Shown piece after piece: positions 8,179-17,562 of a stretch of DNA of 49,353 nt. The stretch comes from Candidatus Moraniibacteriota bacterium (GTDB taxonomy: Bacteria > Patescibacteriota > Minisyncoccia > Moranbacterales > UBA2206). The stretch lies in the NCBI GenBank assembly GCA_013334765.1, contig JAAXWW010000003.1:1-49353 (forward strand). The letters run 5' to 3'. The position numbers were made by a program, and so were the translations under genes. Under the pieces are notes generated by a model. That model did no database searches, was not told the DNA's origin, and saw nothing but the letters and a program-made list of their open reading frames with translations. The stretch's first letter is position 1, and each line of letters begins with the position of its first letter.

Positions 8179-9984
8179 CTATTTCTTGAGAACCGCCAAA
8201 AAGGCATCGGACGGAATGGAGACTTTTCCGATATTCTTCATTTTTTTCTTGCCTTTTTTCTGCTTTTCGAGAAGCTTCTTCTTTCTTGAGACATCCCCTC
8301 CGTACAATTTGGCGATAACGTCTTTCCGGAAAGCCTTGATTGTCTCGCGCGCGATTATCTTGCCTCCGATGGCGGCCTGAACGGCAATATTGAAGTTCTG
8401 CCTCGGAATGGCGTCCTTCAGTTTTTCAACCACTCTTTTGCCCTCATTGAAAGCCTTCTTTTCAGGAACGATGCGCGAAAAGGCATCGACTTTCTCTTCC
8501 GCTACCAGGATATCCAATTTCACGAGTTTGTTCTGACGATAATCCAAAAATTCATAGTTCATGGACGCATACCCTTGAGACGCGCTCTTGATATCGTCAT
8601 GAAGATTGGTGATGACATCAGTGAGAGGAGAATTGAACTCGAGTATCATGCGCTCAGAATCGAGATATTCCGTGTTGAGGTATTCGGCCCGGGTGTTCTT
8701 TATGACTTCCATGATGGCACCGAGATATCCGGACGGTGAAACGATTTCCAATTTGGCGTACGGCTCGAAAATCGCTTCGAAAGTCGACGGGTCAGGAAGT
8801 TCCGAAGGCGAATATATCTTCTTCCGCTCCTCGCTGCCGATCGTCTTGATCTCATAGACCACGCTCGGCGTCGTAATGGTCGGGCTGATATCGAATTCGC
8901 GCTCAAGCCTCGATTGGATTATTTCCAAATGAAGGAGTCCCAAGAAACCGCACCGGAAGCCGCGCCCGAGAGCCAGGTTGCTTTCCGGATCGAAAACGAA
9001 AGCGGCATCATTAAGCTTGAGCTTGTCCAAGGCATCCCGCATCAGGTTGTAGTCATCGCCTTCGATAGGATAGAAAGACGCATAAACCATCGGGCTGACT
9101 TCCTTGTATCCCGGAAGCGGCTGCACTGCTTCCTGAGACGGATCCTTCAAGACTCGCGGATGGGTTATGGTGTCTCCCACCCTGCAATATTCGACGCTCT
9201 TGAGCCCAGTCGCTATATATCCGATTTCTCCGGTCAGAAGGATGCCTGATTTCTGAAGATCAGGTTTGAAATATCCCACCTCGACCACGTCGCTCTTCGT
9301 GTCGGTCGCCATCATGTATATCTCATCGGACGGCTTTATTTCGCCGTCGATAACGCGCACATAAGCGACTACGCCTTTATAGGTATCGTATTTGGAATCG
9401 AAGACCAGTGCGCGGAGAGGTTTCTCCTTTTCGCCCTTGGGGCTCGGGATTATTTCCACGATCTTCTCCAGAAGCTTGTCCACTCCTTGACCGGTCTTTC
9501 CCGAGACTTCCAGGATATCCTCTTCTTTGCATCCGATGATATGGACGATTTCCCTTTTCGTTTCCGCGACATTGGCATTGGGAAGATCGATCTTGTTGAC
9601 CACCGGGATGATTTCTAGGTTGTGATCGATCGCCTGATAGAGATTGGCAAGCGTCTGCGCCTGAACGCCCTTCGTGGCATCCACCAGAAGGACCGCCCCT
9701 TCGACTGCCGCGAGGGAGCGCGAAACCTCATATCCGAAATCGACATGCCCCGGCGTGTCGATAAGGTTCAATATGTATTCGCTGCCATTCTGGCGATAGT
9801 TCATCCTGACCGGCTGCATCTTGATGGTTATGCCTCTCTCCCTTTCCAGATCCATCTGATCCAGAAGCTGTTCTTTCATCTTCCTGGTCTCGATTGTCCC
9901 GGTCATTTCCAAAAGCCTATCGGACAAGGTCGATTTTCCGTGGTCGATATGGGCGATGATGCAGAAATTCCTGATATTTTCCAT
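8179..9984 (-). CDS. lepA: Elongation factor 4 (back-translocating GTPase)
   Basis: This is a ribosome-associated GTPase, 601 aa from the ATG at 9984, the usual family length. It begins with MENIRNFCIIAHIDHGKST, which holds the P-loop. The switch region RERGITIK, the G3 motif DTPGHVDF, NKIDLPNA (G4) and the LepA-specific C-terminus with KKLLEKQKKGKKKMK all appear in order. The frame is open to 10026, but those added residues are not family-like. No strong promoter was found. A TAGAAT box about 40 nt upstream is a weak candidate. A small GCAGC/GCTGC hairpin overlaps the stop. Confidence 0.97.
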   Translation of the reverse strand: MENIRNFCIIAHIDHGKSTLSDRLLEMTGTIETRKMKEQLLDQMDLERERGITIKMQPVRMNYRQNGSEYILNLIDTPGHVDFGYEVSRSLAAVEGAVLLVDATKGVQAQTLANLYQAIDHNLEIIPVVNKIDLPNANVAETKREIVHIIGCKEEDILEVSGKTGQGVDKLLEKIVEIIPSPKGEKEKPLRALVFDSKYDTYKGVVAYVRVIDGEIKPSDEIYMMATDTKSDVVEVGYFKPDLQKSGILLTGEIGYIATGLKSVEYCRVGDTITHPRVLKDPSQEAVQPLPGYKEVSPMVYASFYPIEGDDYNLMRDALDKLKLNDAAFVFDPESNLALGRGFRCGFLGLLHLEIIQSRLEREFDISPTITTPSVVYEIKTIGSEERKKIYSPSELPDPSTFEAIFEPYAKLEIVSPSGYLGAIMEVIKNTRAEYLNTEYLDSERMILEFNSPLTDVITNLHDDIKSASQGYASMNYEFLDYRQNKLVKLDILVAEEKVDAFSRIVPEKKAFNEGKRVVEKLKDAIPRQNFNIAVQAAIGGKIIARETIKAFRKDVIAKLYGGDVSRKKKLLEKQKKGKKKMKNIGKVSIPSDAFLAVLKK

Positions 9985-10073
9985 CTTTTTGGGCTTAAAA
10001 ATCATACTGATAACTGATGATTGCATAACTCCCCCTATTCTAGCAAGTATTTCGGATAATTGGAACTATCGCG

Positions 10074-10124
10074 ATAAAAAAAGCCCTGCCCAGAAAAAAC
10101 TATTTTCAGTCTTCTGGGCAGGGC
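10074..10124 (-). terminator. Terminator after orphan gene A
   Basis: A perfect 12-bp stem (GCCCTGCCCAGA with its complement at 10113-10124) is followed on the minus strand by a run of T (the A tract at 10076-10082). It lies 19 nt past the stop of the gene at 10143-10550. Confidence 0.9.
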
Positions 10125-10142
10125 AATATGAATATACGAGAA

Positions 10143-10550
10143 TCAATGAATCGTGGCATTGCTCGTAAATACGACGCGTACGTCGGGGCAAAGAAGATTC
10201 CTAGAACAATAATGGTCAAGTATCCATACACCATCAAGAACCAGCAACACCGGCATGCAGAAGCACTCGTAGAATTTTTCGCGTGGCGTATATATTGTCC
10301 CAGGAAAAATCAGCACCGAATATTCCCAGTCTCGAGGAATGCCTGCATGAATAAGTCCCAGCATATGAAGCTGTCCAGCAGGAACGAATCCCGCATTCAG
10401 CACACGACTCATAAAAGCGACATATTCCATGGACGGATTTTTGTCTGAGAAAAAGTTTCTGATAAAAAGCCGTTCTCCTCCTGTTATCCCTTGATTTTTA
10501 AGGAGCATCCTATCTTCGCATTGAGACGGGAGAGGATGTTCATGCGGCAT
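10143..10550 (-). CDS. Orphan gene A, AGQLH-motif small protein, unknown function
   Basis: The product has 135 aa and I do not recognise its family. Its C-terminal half is clearly paralogous to the next orphan (10736-11209). Both share the pattern GFxxAGQLH, GxPxxW, LxFxGTxxTPR and a final RxVxTSN. No signal peptide or membrane segment is evident, and several Cys residues are present. The ATG at 10550 has an excellent SD (GGAGGG, 8 nt spacing), unlike most genes here, and a strong terminator follows, so it is a single-gene unit. A TATGAT box lies about 50 nt upstream. It belongs to a three-gene accessory block between lepA and murJ. Confidence 0.75.
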   Translation of the reverse strand: MPHEHPLPSQCEDRMLLKNQGITGGERLFIRNFFSDKNPSMEYVAFMSRVLNAGFVPAGQLHMLGLIHAGIPRDWEYSVLIFPGTIYTPREKFYECFCMPVLLVLDGVWILDHYCSRNLLCPDVRVVFTSNATIH

Positions 10551-10660
10551 TTCGTGGTCCCTCCTCTACTTATTTTCGCAATAATTGCTTCCTTTTGTTG
10601 ATAATATCATAATGGGATAAATTTTTTATAAAGATTTAGTGCTTCCGACTGTTTTAGAAA

Positions 10661-10709
10661 TAAAAAATCCCCCACTCTCTCAGTTCCGTTGGAACTTTGA
10701 GAATGGGGG
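10661..10709 (-). terminator. Terminator after orphan gene B
   Basis: Long arms CCCCCACTCTCTCAGTTCC (10669-10687) and its near-complement (10691-10709) are followed on the minus strand by a T tract. It lies directly downstream of the gene at 10736-11209. Confidence 0.9.
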
Positions 10710-10735
10710 TATGATGCAGCAAGAGGGGGCGCTTG

Positions 10736-11209
10736 CTACATTATCTTGTTGCTGGTGAGCACTATCCGAGATTCCGGACCGACAGGGCACGAAGACCTAT
10801 GGAAGCCTATCTCAGCCCTGCCTCCATGATGAGTAATGATCGGGATGAAAATTGTCTCAAACATTTGGTCCCGAGGGGTCCAGAGAGTGCCCGCGAAAAA
10901 CAGCGTGAACATTTTCCATTCCTCAGGAACTCCCGTCTCAAGCAATGCTTCGGCATGAAGCTGTCCGGCAGCAAGGAATCCCATTCCCTTGATGCTGCTG
11001 ACGAGATCCGCTTGGGACACGACGCAGCCAGGCAAACAAGGCGAGATCACGAGCTGTTCGCCATCGATGGGCCTTCTGTTCATCATGAAAATAGGACATT
11101 CGCAGTCTGGTAAGGGAGGCATTTTTGTCCCCGCCGCACTTTCCGGGTTGTAAGACACGGGAGCATTGATCACCTCGATACCCGATGCGAAAAGATGAGA
11201 TGAAGGCAT
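10736..11209 (-). CDS. Orphan gene B, paralogue of orphan gene A, unknown function
   Basis: The 157-aa protein is unrecognised. Residues from about 73 onward match orphan A: GFLAAGQLH, GVPEEW, LFFAGTLWTPR and RIVLTSN. The N-terminal half has a DCECPIF...IDGEQLVIS segment that loosely matches QCED...ITGGERLFI in orphan A. A Cys-rich middle (SPCLPGCVV) is distinctive. Its SD is GAGGGG, 5 nt from ATG. The leader contains TATACT as a possible -10 about 55 nt upstream. It has its own terminator. The gap between A and B shows no other gene, so the pair looks like a diverged tandem duplication. Confidence 0.75.
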   Translation of the reverse strand: MPSSHLFASGIEVINAPVSYNPESAAGTKMPPLPDCECPIFMMNRRPIDGEQLVISPCLPGCVVSQADLVSSIKGMGFLAAGQLHAEALLETGVPEEWKMFTLFFAGTLWTPRDQMFETIFIPIITHHGGRAEIGFHRSSCPVGPESRIVLTSNKIM

Positions 11210-11330
11210 GATATCCCCTCTTTGCTATATTATTTGAATGAACATCCCCTAAGCCCTGTGCGTGAAGTATATAGAAAGGAAGATTAATTTTTCATAAAAT
11301 AAAGATAAAATATTTCTAAAATCCGCTGTG

Positions 11331-11376
11331 AAAATAAAAAAGCGCCCGGAAGTTTGAATCATTGAGCTTCCGGGCG
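11331..11376 (-). terminator. Terminator after orphan gene C
   Basis: A perfect 10-bp stem CGCCCGGAAG (11343-11352) pairs with 11367-11376 and is followed by a T-rich run on the minus strand. It ends the gene at 11395-11778. Confidence 0.9.
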
Positions 11377-11394
11377 AAAAATATAGCGGCTAGT

Positions 11395-11778
11395 TTACCG
11401 CTTGAAGATAAGAAAAGTACGTACACCCGGAACATCAGCTGTCCCTCTGAGCCAACGCGTGCCATTGAAATAGATTCGGCAAAGACGCATACCCTCGCAT
11501 ACCAAGCATAAATTATCCTTTCTGAATCCATGAAGGGGTGCGTCATCCGCGTTGATAAGATTCAGAAAATCATGGACATCCTGATCGGAAAAGCACAGCG
11601 CTCCCCCATTCATCTCTCCTTTTGCTGTGTCATGAATCGTGCCCGGAACAACAAAAACAAGCTCGCAATCGAGAATATGCCTTTTCTGCCGGGTTATCGT
11701 ATTCACAGGTTCGGACACCGCACCGGGAAACATTATTCCAGCTCCAGCCAAATCAACGTTCGTGTAGCAGGGTTCCAT
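11395..11778 (-). CDS. Orphan gene C, small protein, possible distant member of the A/B family
   Basis: The 127-aa product is unrecognised. The order DCELVFV, then KGEMNGGALCF, then a helix ending in LNLI loosely parallels the N-terminal halves of orphans A and B (CE, GE.L.I, then an F/L-rich helix). The AGQLH part is absent, so homology is uncertain. It has an excellent SD (GGAGGA, 7 nt from ATG), a promoter at 11821-11850 and its own terminator. No membrane segment is evident. Its regulation is independent of the upstream murJ operon, whose terminator lies just beyond the promoter. Confidence 0.7.
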   Translation of the reverse strand: MEPCYTNVDLAGAGIMFPGAVSEPVNTITRQKRHILDCELVFVVPGTIHDTAKGEMNGGALCFSDQDVHDFLNLINADDAPLHGFRKDNLCLVCEGMRLCRIYFNGTRWLRGTADVPGVRTFLIFKR

Positions 11779-11820
11779 ATCTTATCTCCTCCCTAACTAT
11801 GTATAGAAAAAACTACCATC

Positions 11821-11850
11821 ATCCTATACCAGAAAGATAGCTTTTGTCAA
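11821..11850 (-). promoter_or_regulatory. Promoter for orphan gene C
   Basis: A perfect TTGACA (-35, at 11845-11850) is followed after 16 bp by TATAGG (-10, at 11823-11828), or after 18 bp by TAGGAT. It starts right after the murJ terminator and leaves a leader of about 40 nt containing the SD. Confidence 0.6.
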
Positions 11851-11859
11851 GCATAATAC

Positions 11860-11894
11860 AAAAAGCCCTTAGTACCTAAAAAGCACTAAGAGCC
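11860..11894 (-). terminator. Terminator of the polysaccharide/murJ operon
   Basis: Arms GCCCTTAGT (11865-11873) and ACTAAGAGC (11885-11893) form a hairpin with one mismatch, followed on the minus strand by a T tract. It is 21 nt past the murJ stop. Confidence 0.85.
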
Positions 11895-11914
11895 TGGTTT
11901 CATACGAATCAAAA

Positions 11915-13561
11915 TCATATCCCGCTCACCTCGCCCATATCTTCGGTGATAACCTTTTTGGCTTTGAAGATCCTGGCGGTGAAGGATTTCTTGAAGCGCA
12001 TATATTCCTCGAGATTCATGATCTGGCAGATGGCAATGAAGATCGACAGTCCGACTCCAGCAGAAACAGTCAGTTGCAAAAATACGCCTATGAAAGTGTC
12101 CATGTCGACAAGTCCGGCCACGATATATTTGAAAATCTGGACTCCGACTCCGGCCAAAAACGATGCGATGGCAATCTTGCTTATCGAAGAAACTATCCTC
12201 TTGTCATCCAGGTAGTCGAATTTCATCCTGAGGGCGAAAAGCAGGAAGAACATCTGGAAAAGATTGGAAATTGAGAAAGCAATCGTGAGTCCCAGGATAT
12301 TATATTTTCCAATAAGAAGAAGCACGGCTCCTATGTTGACCACTTCAGAAGCGATCGCTATATAGAAAGGGGTCTTGGTGTTCTGCATCGCATAGAATGT
12401 CCTGGTGAGAAGCGGGATGACGCTTTGAGCGAAAAGGCTCATAACGAAAATGCCAAGACATTCGAAAGTGAGCGTGGTGTCTTCCCAATCGAATTTTCCT
12501 GACCCGAGGGTCACGCGGACGATCTGCGCCCGAAGGATGAGCATGAAAATGCTAAGCGGTATGACGAAGAAAAGGACTTGCCGGAATGTTTCCGAAAAAG
12601 CGGAAATGAAATCTTCCTCCTTGTCTTTCGTGGCAAGACTCGAAAGAGTCGGAAAGACAGCGATTGCAAAAGACACTCCGAATATTCCCAAGGGGACGCT
12701 TTGAAGATTCTGAGCGAAACTGAAAATGGCAAGCGTTCCGGCGTTCAAAGTGGAAGCGAAAATAGTGATGATGAAAAGATTGGCCTGCGTGACTGCGATT
12801 CCAAGCGTACGCGGAATCATCAGCTTTCCAACATGACGTACATCTTTGTTCGAAAAATATTTCTTGACAGCAGGAATATATCTGAAGCCCAGGTTTTTTG
12901 CTGCCGGAAGCTGGACAGCCAGATGAAGAAAAGCCCCCAAGACCACTCCCCAGGCGATTCCGATCGGTCCCATGAATCTCACCAAAACCAATACGCCGAA
13001 GATGATCCCGATATTATAGAAAATCGGAGCAATGGAATAAACCAGGAACCTTTTATATGAAGTCAGTATGCCGCCGACTATGCCTCCAAGTCCGAGAAAT
13101 AAAGGGCTCAGGAACATTATGCGAGTAAACCTGACAACCAGGTCTATTTTCTCCGGAGGGAAGCCTGGGGTAATGATCTTCATCAGGAACGGAGCAAAAA
13201 CGAAGCAGACTAGCGAGACAATGACAATGAAAAATACTGCCAGATTGATGACTCCATTGGCCAAATCCCACGCCTCATCATCTTTGTCCTGCGAAATAAG
13301 ATTGGTGAAAACCGGAATGAAAGCGGCGCTCAATGCTCCGAGAATGAGGAAATTATAGATAAGGTCAGGGATACGGAAAGCCGCATCATATGCATCCAAC
13401 ACGTCTCCGGCTCCGAAAGTCGATGCCAGGAAGTGATCCCTGAAAAGACCGAGTATTCTTGAAGCCAACCCGGCGACAGTAATCACCAGAGCTGCCGAAG
13501 CGACCGACCCGGACGGGCTGGAATTCAGGAACAACCTATTATTGAAAAGTTTTTTTATCAT
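11915..13561 (-). CDS. murJ: MurJ/MviN-family lipid flippase
   Basis: This 548-aa integral membrane protein of the MOP superfamily has about 14 membrane segments. The MurJ-type N-terminus is clear (GLASRILGLFRDHFLASTFGAG, then DAYDAAFRIPDL and LSAAFIPVF). MurJ flips lipid II across the membrane for peptidoglycan synthesis. Because it is the last gene of a surface-polysaccharide operon, transport of a polysaccharide lipid intermediate is possible instead or in addition. That is inference, and the sequence favours canonical MurJ. It begins 36 nt after the DUF4012 gene and has no SD. Confidence 0.93.
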   Translation of the reverse strand: MIKKLFNNRLFLNSSPSGSVASAALVITVAGLASRILGLFRDHFLASTFGAGDVLDAYDAAFRIPDLIYNFLILGALSAAFIPVFTNLISQDKDDEAWDLANGVINLAVFFIVIVSLVCFVFAPFLMKIITPGFPPEKIDLVVRFTRIMFLSPLFLGLGGIVGGILTSYKRFLVYSIAPIFYNIGIIFGVLVLVRFMGPIGIAWGVVLGAFLHLAVQLPAAKNLGFRYIPAVKKYFSNKDVRHVGKLMIPRTLGIAVTQANLFIITIFASTLNAGTLAIFSFAQNLQSVPLGIFGVSFAIAVFPTLSSLATKDKEEDFISAFSETFRQVLFFVIPLSIFMLILRAQIVRVTLGSGKFDWEDTTLTFECLGIFVMSLFAQSVIPLLTRTFYAMQNTKTPFYIAIASEVVNIGAVLLLIGKYNILGLTIAFSISNLFQMFFLLFALRMKFDYLDDKRIVSSISKIAIASFLAGVGVQIFKYIVAGLVDMDTFIGVFLQLTVSAGVGLSIFIAICQIMNLEEYMRFKKSFTARIFKAKKVITEDMGEVSGI

Positions 13562-13597
13562 GACTTTGAGGATAATCTATTTGCGACCTGGCGGATA

Positions 13598-16414
13598 TTA
13601 TTTGAAAACATTCTTGATATCCATGATATTGCCCGACCCTGAATCATTTTTCTTCCTGAAAGCCATCCCGATGAAGTTATCCAATGACAAATCGCTCTTG
13701 TTCTCCAGGCCGGCTTTTCCTTGAGGCAGCTCAGAAAGGCTGTCGGAATTCTGTTCGGGGAATTTCCAGATGTTTTCATAGAAATCAGGATAAACGATCT
13801 TGGAAGAGAAATCCGATTTGACGCTTCCCGATTGCTTCTGAACCAGCAATGAATATGTATCAGCCGGTTTCGTAGTCAGATTAGTATCTATCTTGAAAGG
13901 CAGGAGATAGGAATAAGTGATTGCTGCTGTTTCCCTGGGACTTACATAGACCCAGTTTCCAAAAACTGTCTTGCCTGAATCTTCCGATATCCTTGTTCCG
14001 CTTTCTTCATCTATGGTTGTGGAATCTTCCTCCATCTGAAGCTGCGAGTCCTTTTTGAATCCAAGAGCCGCATAGTCGACAGGCGGCGAATCGAATTCCC
14101 TGGTCTGGCCGCTCACGCTTATGAGTTTCGATCCCTTTGGGACATACACGCGCATATAATCCGCATTCACCTTATTCCACCATTCATATTCCGCGTCGCC
14201 TCCATTATGATGCCTGGTAATCGTCACTTTGTCCACAATCGAGCCGTCGTCCTGAATTTCGGCTTCGTGCTCTATTTTCTGATCGACCACTCCGTCGGTC
14301 TTGTATCCGTTGATATTGGTATTTATGACTGAGAGATAATCCTTATCAGTATCGAGGATTTCTCCGGACCAGCCGTTATCGGAAAGTATCTTCTCGATAT
14401 CATAGTTCCTGGAATAGATCAGAATATGCTTTTCATTCAGGCTGTCGACCAGGATGTTCATAGTCTTGGTTATGTCAGAGACATTCCTGGCATTGAAAAT
14501 GCGGTCGAGGATCTTCGGAGCGAGATCGGCCAGGATTTTCTTAGGCTGGTTGAGATCCTTGTCATAGTCGACCTCGACTTCCTGCTGGATAGTTTCCAGG
14601 AAATTATCCTTATCGACAGTAACTCCGTAGTCCGGCATTTCGATCGGTCCGGTAATTTCAAGAAGTCTCTGCATGACTGTCGGGGTCATTGTGATCACTC
14701 CGTCGACAGTCGGACCTCCGGTCTTTTCATAGAACCACGCCGCCTTTTCGGCTGATTTCGGAAAATCAGGAAACCAATTGCTGTCATGGAGGCTCCAAGC
14801 AGCGCTTATTTTCTGAATCGGAGCGGGCGGAATTATCTTTTCCCTCAATTGCCCATCCGGATTGAAAATTCCGTCCACGAAGAATTTCTTTATATGCCCA
14901 TTGAATATATCAAGGGTCGCATATGTCCCGATGAATCCCCCGGTTGCGCGCATCTCCTGGTTGTTCTGGAAAAGAAACAGGTATTTCCGAGGACCGTTTC
15001 CGCCGAGTATATCAGCGAATATGCGGCTTTCCTGATTATAGCTCGCGAGGAAGCTGTTTATGTCAGGAAGTTTCTTTTTGAGTTCCGTGAATTTGGATCT
15101 TTGCGCTTCGGGGATATCATCCAGATTGACCTTATCAAGATTGCTTTCCAGGTCTTTCATGCTGGACGAAATCTCCTCGACTTTCTTGTTGGATTCATTG
15201 AACATATCAAGATATGAGACGGAGTCGTCGGAATTGAGCGGATTCTTGATGCCATTGAGCGAATCAAGAAGATCCGTCGTCAAAGAACCGATCTTGGAAA
15301 TGTCTTTGCCGGCCGCCGCCAGATGCGCCCCTGTTGAAAGTTTTGAAAGAAACGGGATGAAACGGGATGATTCGATGATGACCGCTCCCAGACTGTTGAC
15401 ATCGTTTGAAATTTCACTGAAATGGCCGTATGCCTCATCGAACTTGAGAGACGCAGCATTGAAATCCCGATCCTTCATCCCATCCTTGGCTTGAATGAGA
15501 TTGGCATATGCGATATTCCCATCGTTCATAGCCATGCTTTTTATCTTCATTCCCCTAGAGAAAAGATTCATGCCGAAAATAGCAATCAATATCACAAAAG
15601 ACGCCGCAGAAAAAACGCCAAGATGCTGCTTCGGCGAATATTTCGAGAAAGCATAGGAATAAGCGGGAGGGGCAAATATGCTTCCTGTCATATCAGAAAC
15701 TCCCTCGGCGGTTCCGAGAATCATTCTCTTCATGCCCGAAAGGACTCTTCGCAACACCTTGAACGTGCCGGATATTCCAAGCGAAACAGCTTGAACAAAT
15801 CCGAGCGATAGCGCCAGCACCGCCTTGAACAATCTCACCGGAACAAGAAGCGAGGCATAGACCCCGGACATATCAACGGGCGTTCTTTCATGCCTAGTGG
15901 GTTTCTCGAAAGATAATCTGTTTTCATAGAAATCATTTGCGGTCGCCTTTGGCTGATTGCCGAAATAGTCATCCTCTATCGGATTCATCCTGGAGCTATC
16001 GAACCCCGACAGCCTTTCTTCTATGAGATAATCCTCATCCTCTTGAAAATAATATTCTTTTTGGGGAGTCGGGTTCGGGGCTGTTTTTCTAGGGGCATAT
16101 TCAAAAGACTCCGGGACGCTGTATTTTCGAAATAATTCCGATGTGCTGCTTCTTTTCTCTTCTTCTATGAAATTCCGGAAGCGATCCGCTTCCGCTTTGG
16201 CATGGTCGAAAACCGGCAGCGAGACATCATTGACCAGCCTCGCGCTTCTTTGCGGACGGATGACAGCCTTTTCCTTCCCGGGAGCATTGGATCCTATTTT
16301 CATGACCGGCCTCACCCTTCCAATCCTTTCCAAATCCAAATTCCCCGCTTCGTCTACGGGCCGCACATCGAACATCTGGGGGATTATTTTCTTTTTTATT
16401 TTTCTTTCCGGCAT
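13598..16414 (-). CDS. Large DUF4012-domain surface protein
   Basis: The protein is about 938 aa. A Pro/charged cytoplasmic N-terminus (to about 180) is followed by a hydrophobic region (about 190-240), a clear membrane segment (about 270-290), an extracytoplasmic helical stretch, and the DUF4012 core (about 470-690: LFLFQNNQEMRATGGFIGTY, FDGIFN-like and GVITMTPTVMQRLLEITGP motifs). An Ig-like C-terminal region carrying few cysteines comes last. DUF4012 proteins are common in CPR and actinobacterial envelope loci, but their activity is not established. The ATG at 16414 has GGAGA 8 nt upstream and is preferred to the ATG at 16453. Its start overlaps the preceding glycosyltransferase by 19 bp, so the two are translationally coupled. 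Confidence 0.9.
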   Translation of the reverse strand: MPERKIKKKIIPQMFDVRPVDEAGNLDLERIGRVRPVMKIGSNAPGKEKAVIRPQRSARLVNDVSLPVFDHAKAEADRFRNFIEEEKRSSTSELFRKYSVPESFEYAPRKTAPNPTPQKEYYFQEDEDYLIEERLSGFDSSRMNPIEDDYFGNQPKATANDFYENRLSFEKPTRHERTPVDMSGVYASLLVPVRLFKAVLALSLGFVQAVSLGISGTFKVLRRVLSGMKRMILGTAEGVSDMTGSIFAPPAYSYAFSKYSPKQHLGVFSAASFVILIAIFGMNLFSRGMKIKSMAMNDGNIAYANLIQAKDGMKDRDFNAASLKFDEAYGHFSEISNDVNSLGAVIIESSRFIPFLSKLSTGAHLAAAGKDISKIGSLTTDLLDSLNGIKNPLNSDDSVSYLDMFNESNKKVEEISSSMKDLESNLDKVNLDDIPEAQRSKFTELKKKLPDINSFLASYNQESRIFADILGGNGPRKYLFLFQNNQEMRATGGFIGTYATLDIFNGHIKKFFVDGIFNPDGQLREKIIPPAPIQKISAAWSLHDSNWFPDFPKSAEKAAWFYEKTGGPTVDGVITMTPTVMQRLLEITGPIEMPDYGVTVDKDNFLETIQQEVEVDYDKDLNQPKKILADLAPKILDRIFNARNVSDITKTMNILVDSLNEKHILIYSRNYDIEKILSDNGWSGEILDTDKDYLSVINTNINGYKTDGVVDQKIEHEAEIQDDGSIVDKVTITRHHNGGDAEYEWWNKVNADYMRVYVPKGSKLISVSGQTREFDSPPVDYAALGFKKDSQLQMEEDSTTIDEESGTRISEDSGKTVFGNWVYVSPRETAAITYSYLLPFKIDTNLTTKPADTYSLLVQKQSGSVKSDFSSKIVYPDFYENIWKFPEQNSDSLSELPQGKAGLENKSDLSLDNFIGMAFRKKNDSGSGNIMDIKNVFK

Positions 16415-17526
16415 TTGTATATCTCCAAAGTTTCTTTCGCCATTTTCATCCAATCGTATTTTTTAACCTGCTCGAATCCTTTTGCTATCAAATCCTCACG
16501 CAGTTTCTTATCGGTTGAGATCTTCTCGATCGCTTCGGCCATCTGATTCACGTCATTGCCATCGAAAAAGTGAGCGCTTTCCCCTAACACTTCCTTCATG
16601 CAAGGATGATCCGAAGAAATCACCGGGACACCCCTCGCCATCGCTTCCAAAGGCGGCAATCCGAATCCCTCATAGAGCGATGGGAAAACGAACGCTTCCG
16701 CCGATGCGAAAAGAATATCCAATTCATCATCAGGAACAAATCCAGCGAATATGATACCACTGAATGTCGGCCGATCAATCGATCTCTTCAAGCGGGCATA
16801 GAAATAATCCTCCTTGCCCACAAGAACCAGTTTCAAATAGGAAATCTTCTTTTTTGCCAGCAAAAAAGATTCTATCAGCCGCTCCAGATTCTTGTGAGGA
16901 TAGGCGTTTCCGACATACATCATATACGGCTCAATTATACCATATTTCTTGAGCACATCAGCACTGTTTTCCAATTCGGCGGCATGATGATTTTGGGCCG
17001 CTTCATAAGTGACAGAAATCTTGCCTTCCGAAATAGCAGGATAGTTTTTCAGGATGTCGTTTTTGGTGAAATTGGAGACGGTTATTATGCTCTCGGAACG
17101 CACCAGCGCCGACCTTATTATTATTTTGTATGCCAAGAATTTCAACCAATAGAAAAGCGGGTTAAGAGTCGTATTCCTCATAGTCGGAAAATGGATGAGT
17201 ATGAGGTCATGAACCGTCACCAAGAATTTCCGCCGATAAAAAAGCGGCACATTGAAATGTGGAAAGTGCATGAGATCAAGATTATATTCACCAAGAAGTC
17301 TCGGGAAAGCCAGCTGCTCGGAAAAAGTATACCAGCGGTAGTCCGCCAAGACCTTCTTGAATTTTGGATTCCGGGGCACGTATTCGTCGAAATTTTCACG
17401 CCGCAGGAAAATGAAATAATCGTTTTCATGATCGATCATTTCAAGATTCTCAACAAGTTTTTGAGTATAACGCCCCAGCCCCTTGCCGAGGGAGCCGAAA
17501 AAGCGCGCATCGATTCCTATTTTCAT
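16396..17526 (-). CDS. GT4-family glycosyltransferase
   Basis: The 376-aa GT-B enzyme transfers a sugar from an activated donor. The N-terminal Rossmann half begins MKIGIDARFFGSLGKGLGRY. The C-terminal half has the donor-site EX7E motif in LYEGFGLPPLEAMARG (about residue 290) after GNAYPHKNLERLI. Acceptor and donor cannot be read from the sequence. A TATAAT box exactly 6 nt before the ATG suggests an internal leaderless promoter in addition to read-through from the operon. The 23 nt gap from the previous gene has no SD. Confidence 0.92.
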   Translation of the reverse strand: MKIGIDARFFGSLGKGLGRYTQKLVENLEMIDHENDYFIFLRRENFDEYVPRNPKFKKVLADYRWYTFSEQLAFPRLLGEYNLDLMHFPHFNVPLFYRRKFLVTVHDLILIHFPTMRNTTLNPLFYWLKFLAYKIIIRSALVRSESIITVSNFTKNDILKNYPAISEGKISVTYEAAQNHHAAELENSADVLKKYGIIEPYMMYVGNAYPHKNLERLIESFLLAKKKISYLKLVLVGKEDYFYARLKRSIDRPTFSGIIFAGFVPDDELDILFASAEAFVFPSLYEGFGLPPLEAMARGVPVISSDHPCMKEVLGESAHFFDGNDVNQMAEAIEKISTDKKLREDLIAKGFEQVKKYDWMKMAKETLEIYKCRKEK

Positions 17527-17532
17527 GGCTCA

Positions 17533-17562
17533 ATTATACCACGGAAGGCTCAGGCTTGTCTT
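17533..17562 (-). promoter_or_regulatory. Probable internal leaderless promoter
   Basis: A perfect TATAAT (17533-17538) ends 6 nt before the ATG at 17526. AAGACA (17557-17562) sits 18 bp upstream and matches the -35 at four of six bases. The expected transcription start is the A of ATG or within a nucleotide or two of it. Confidence 0.5.
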
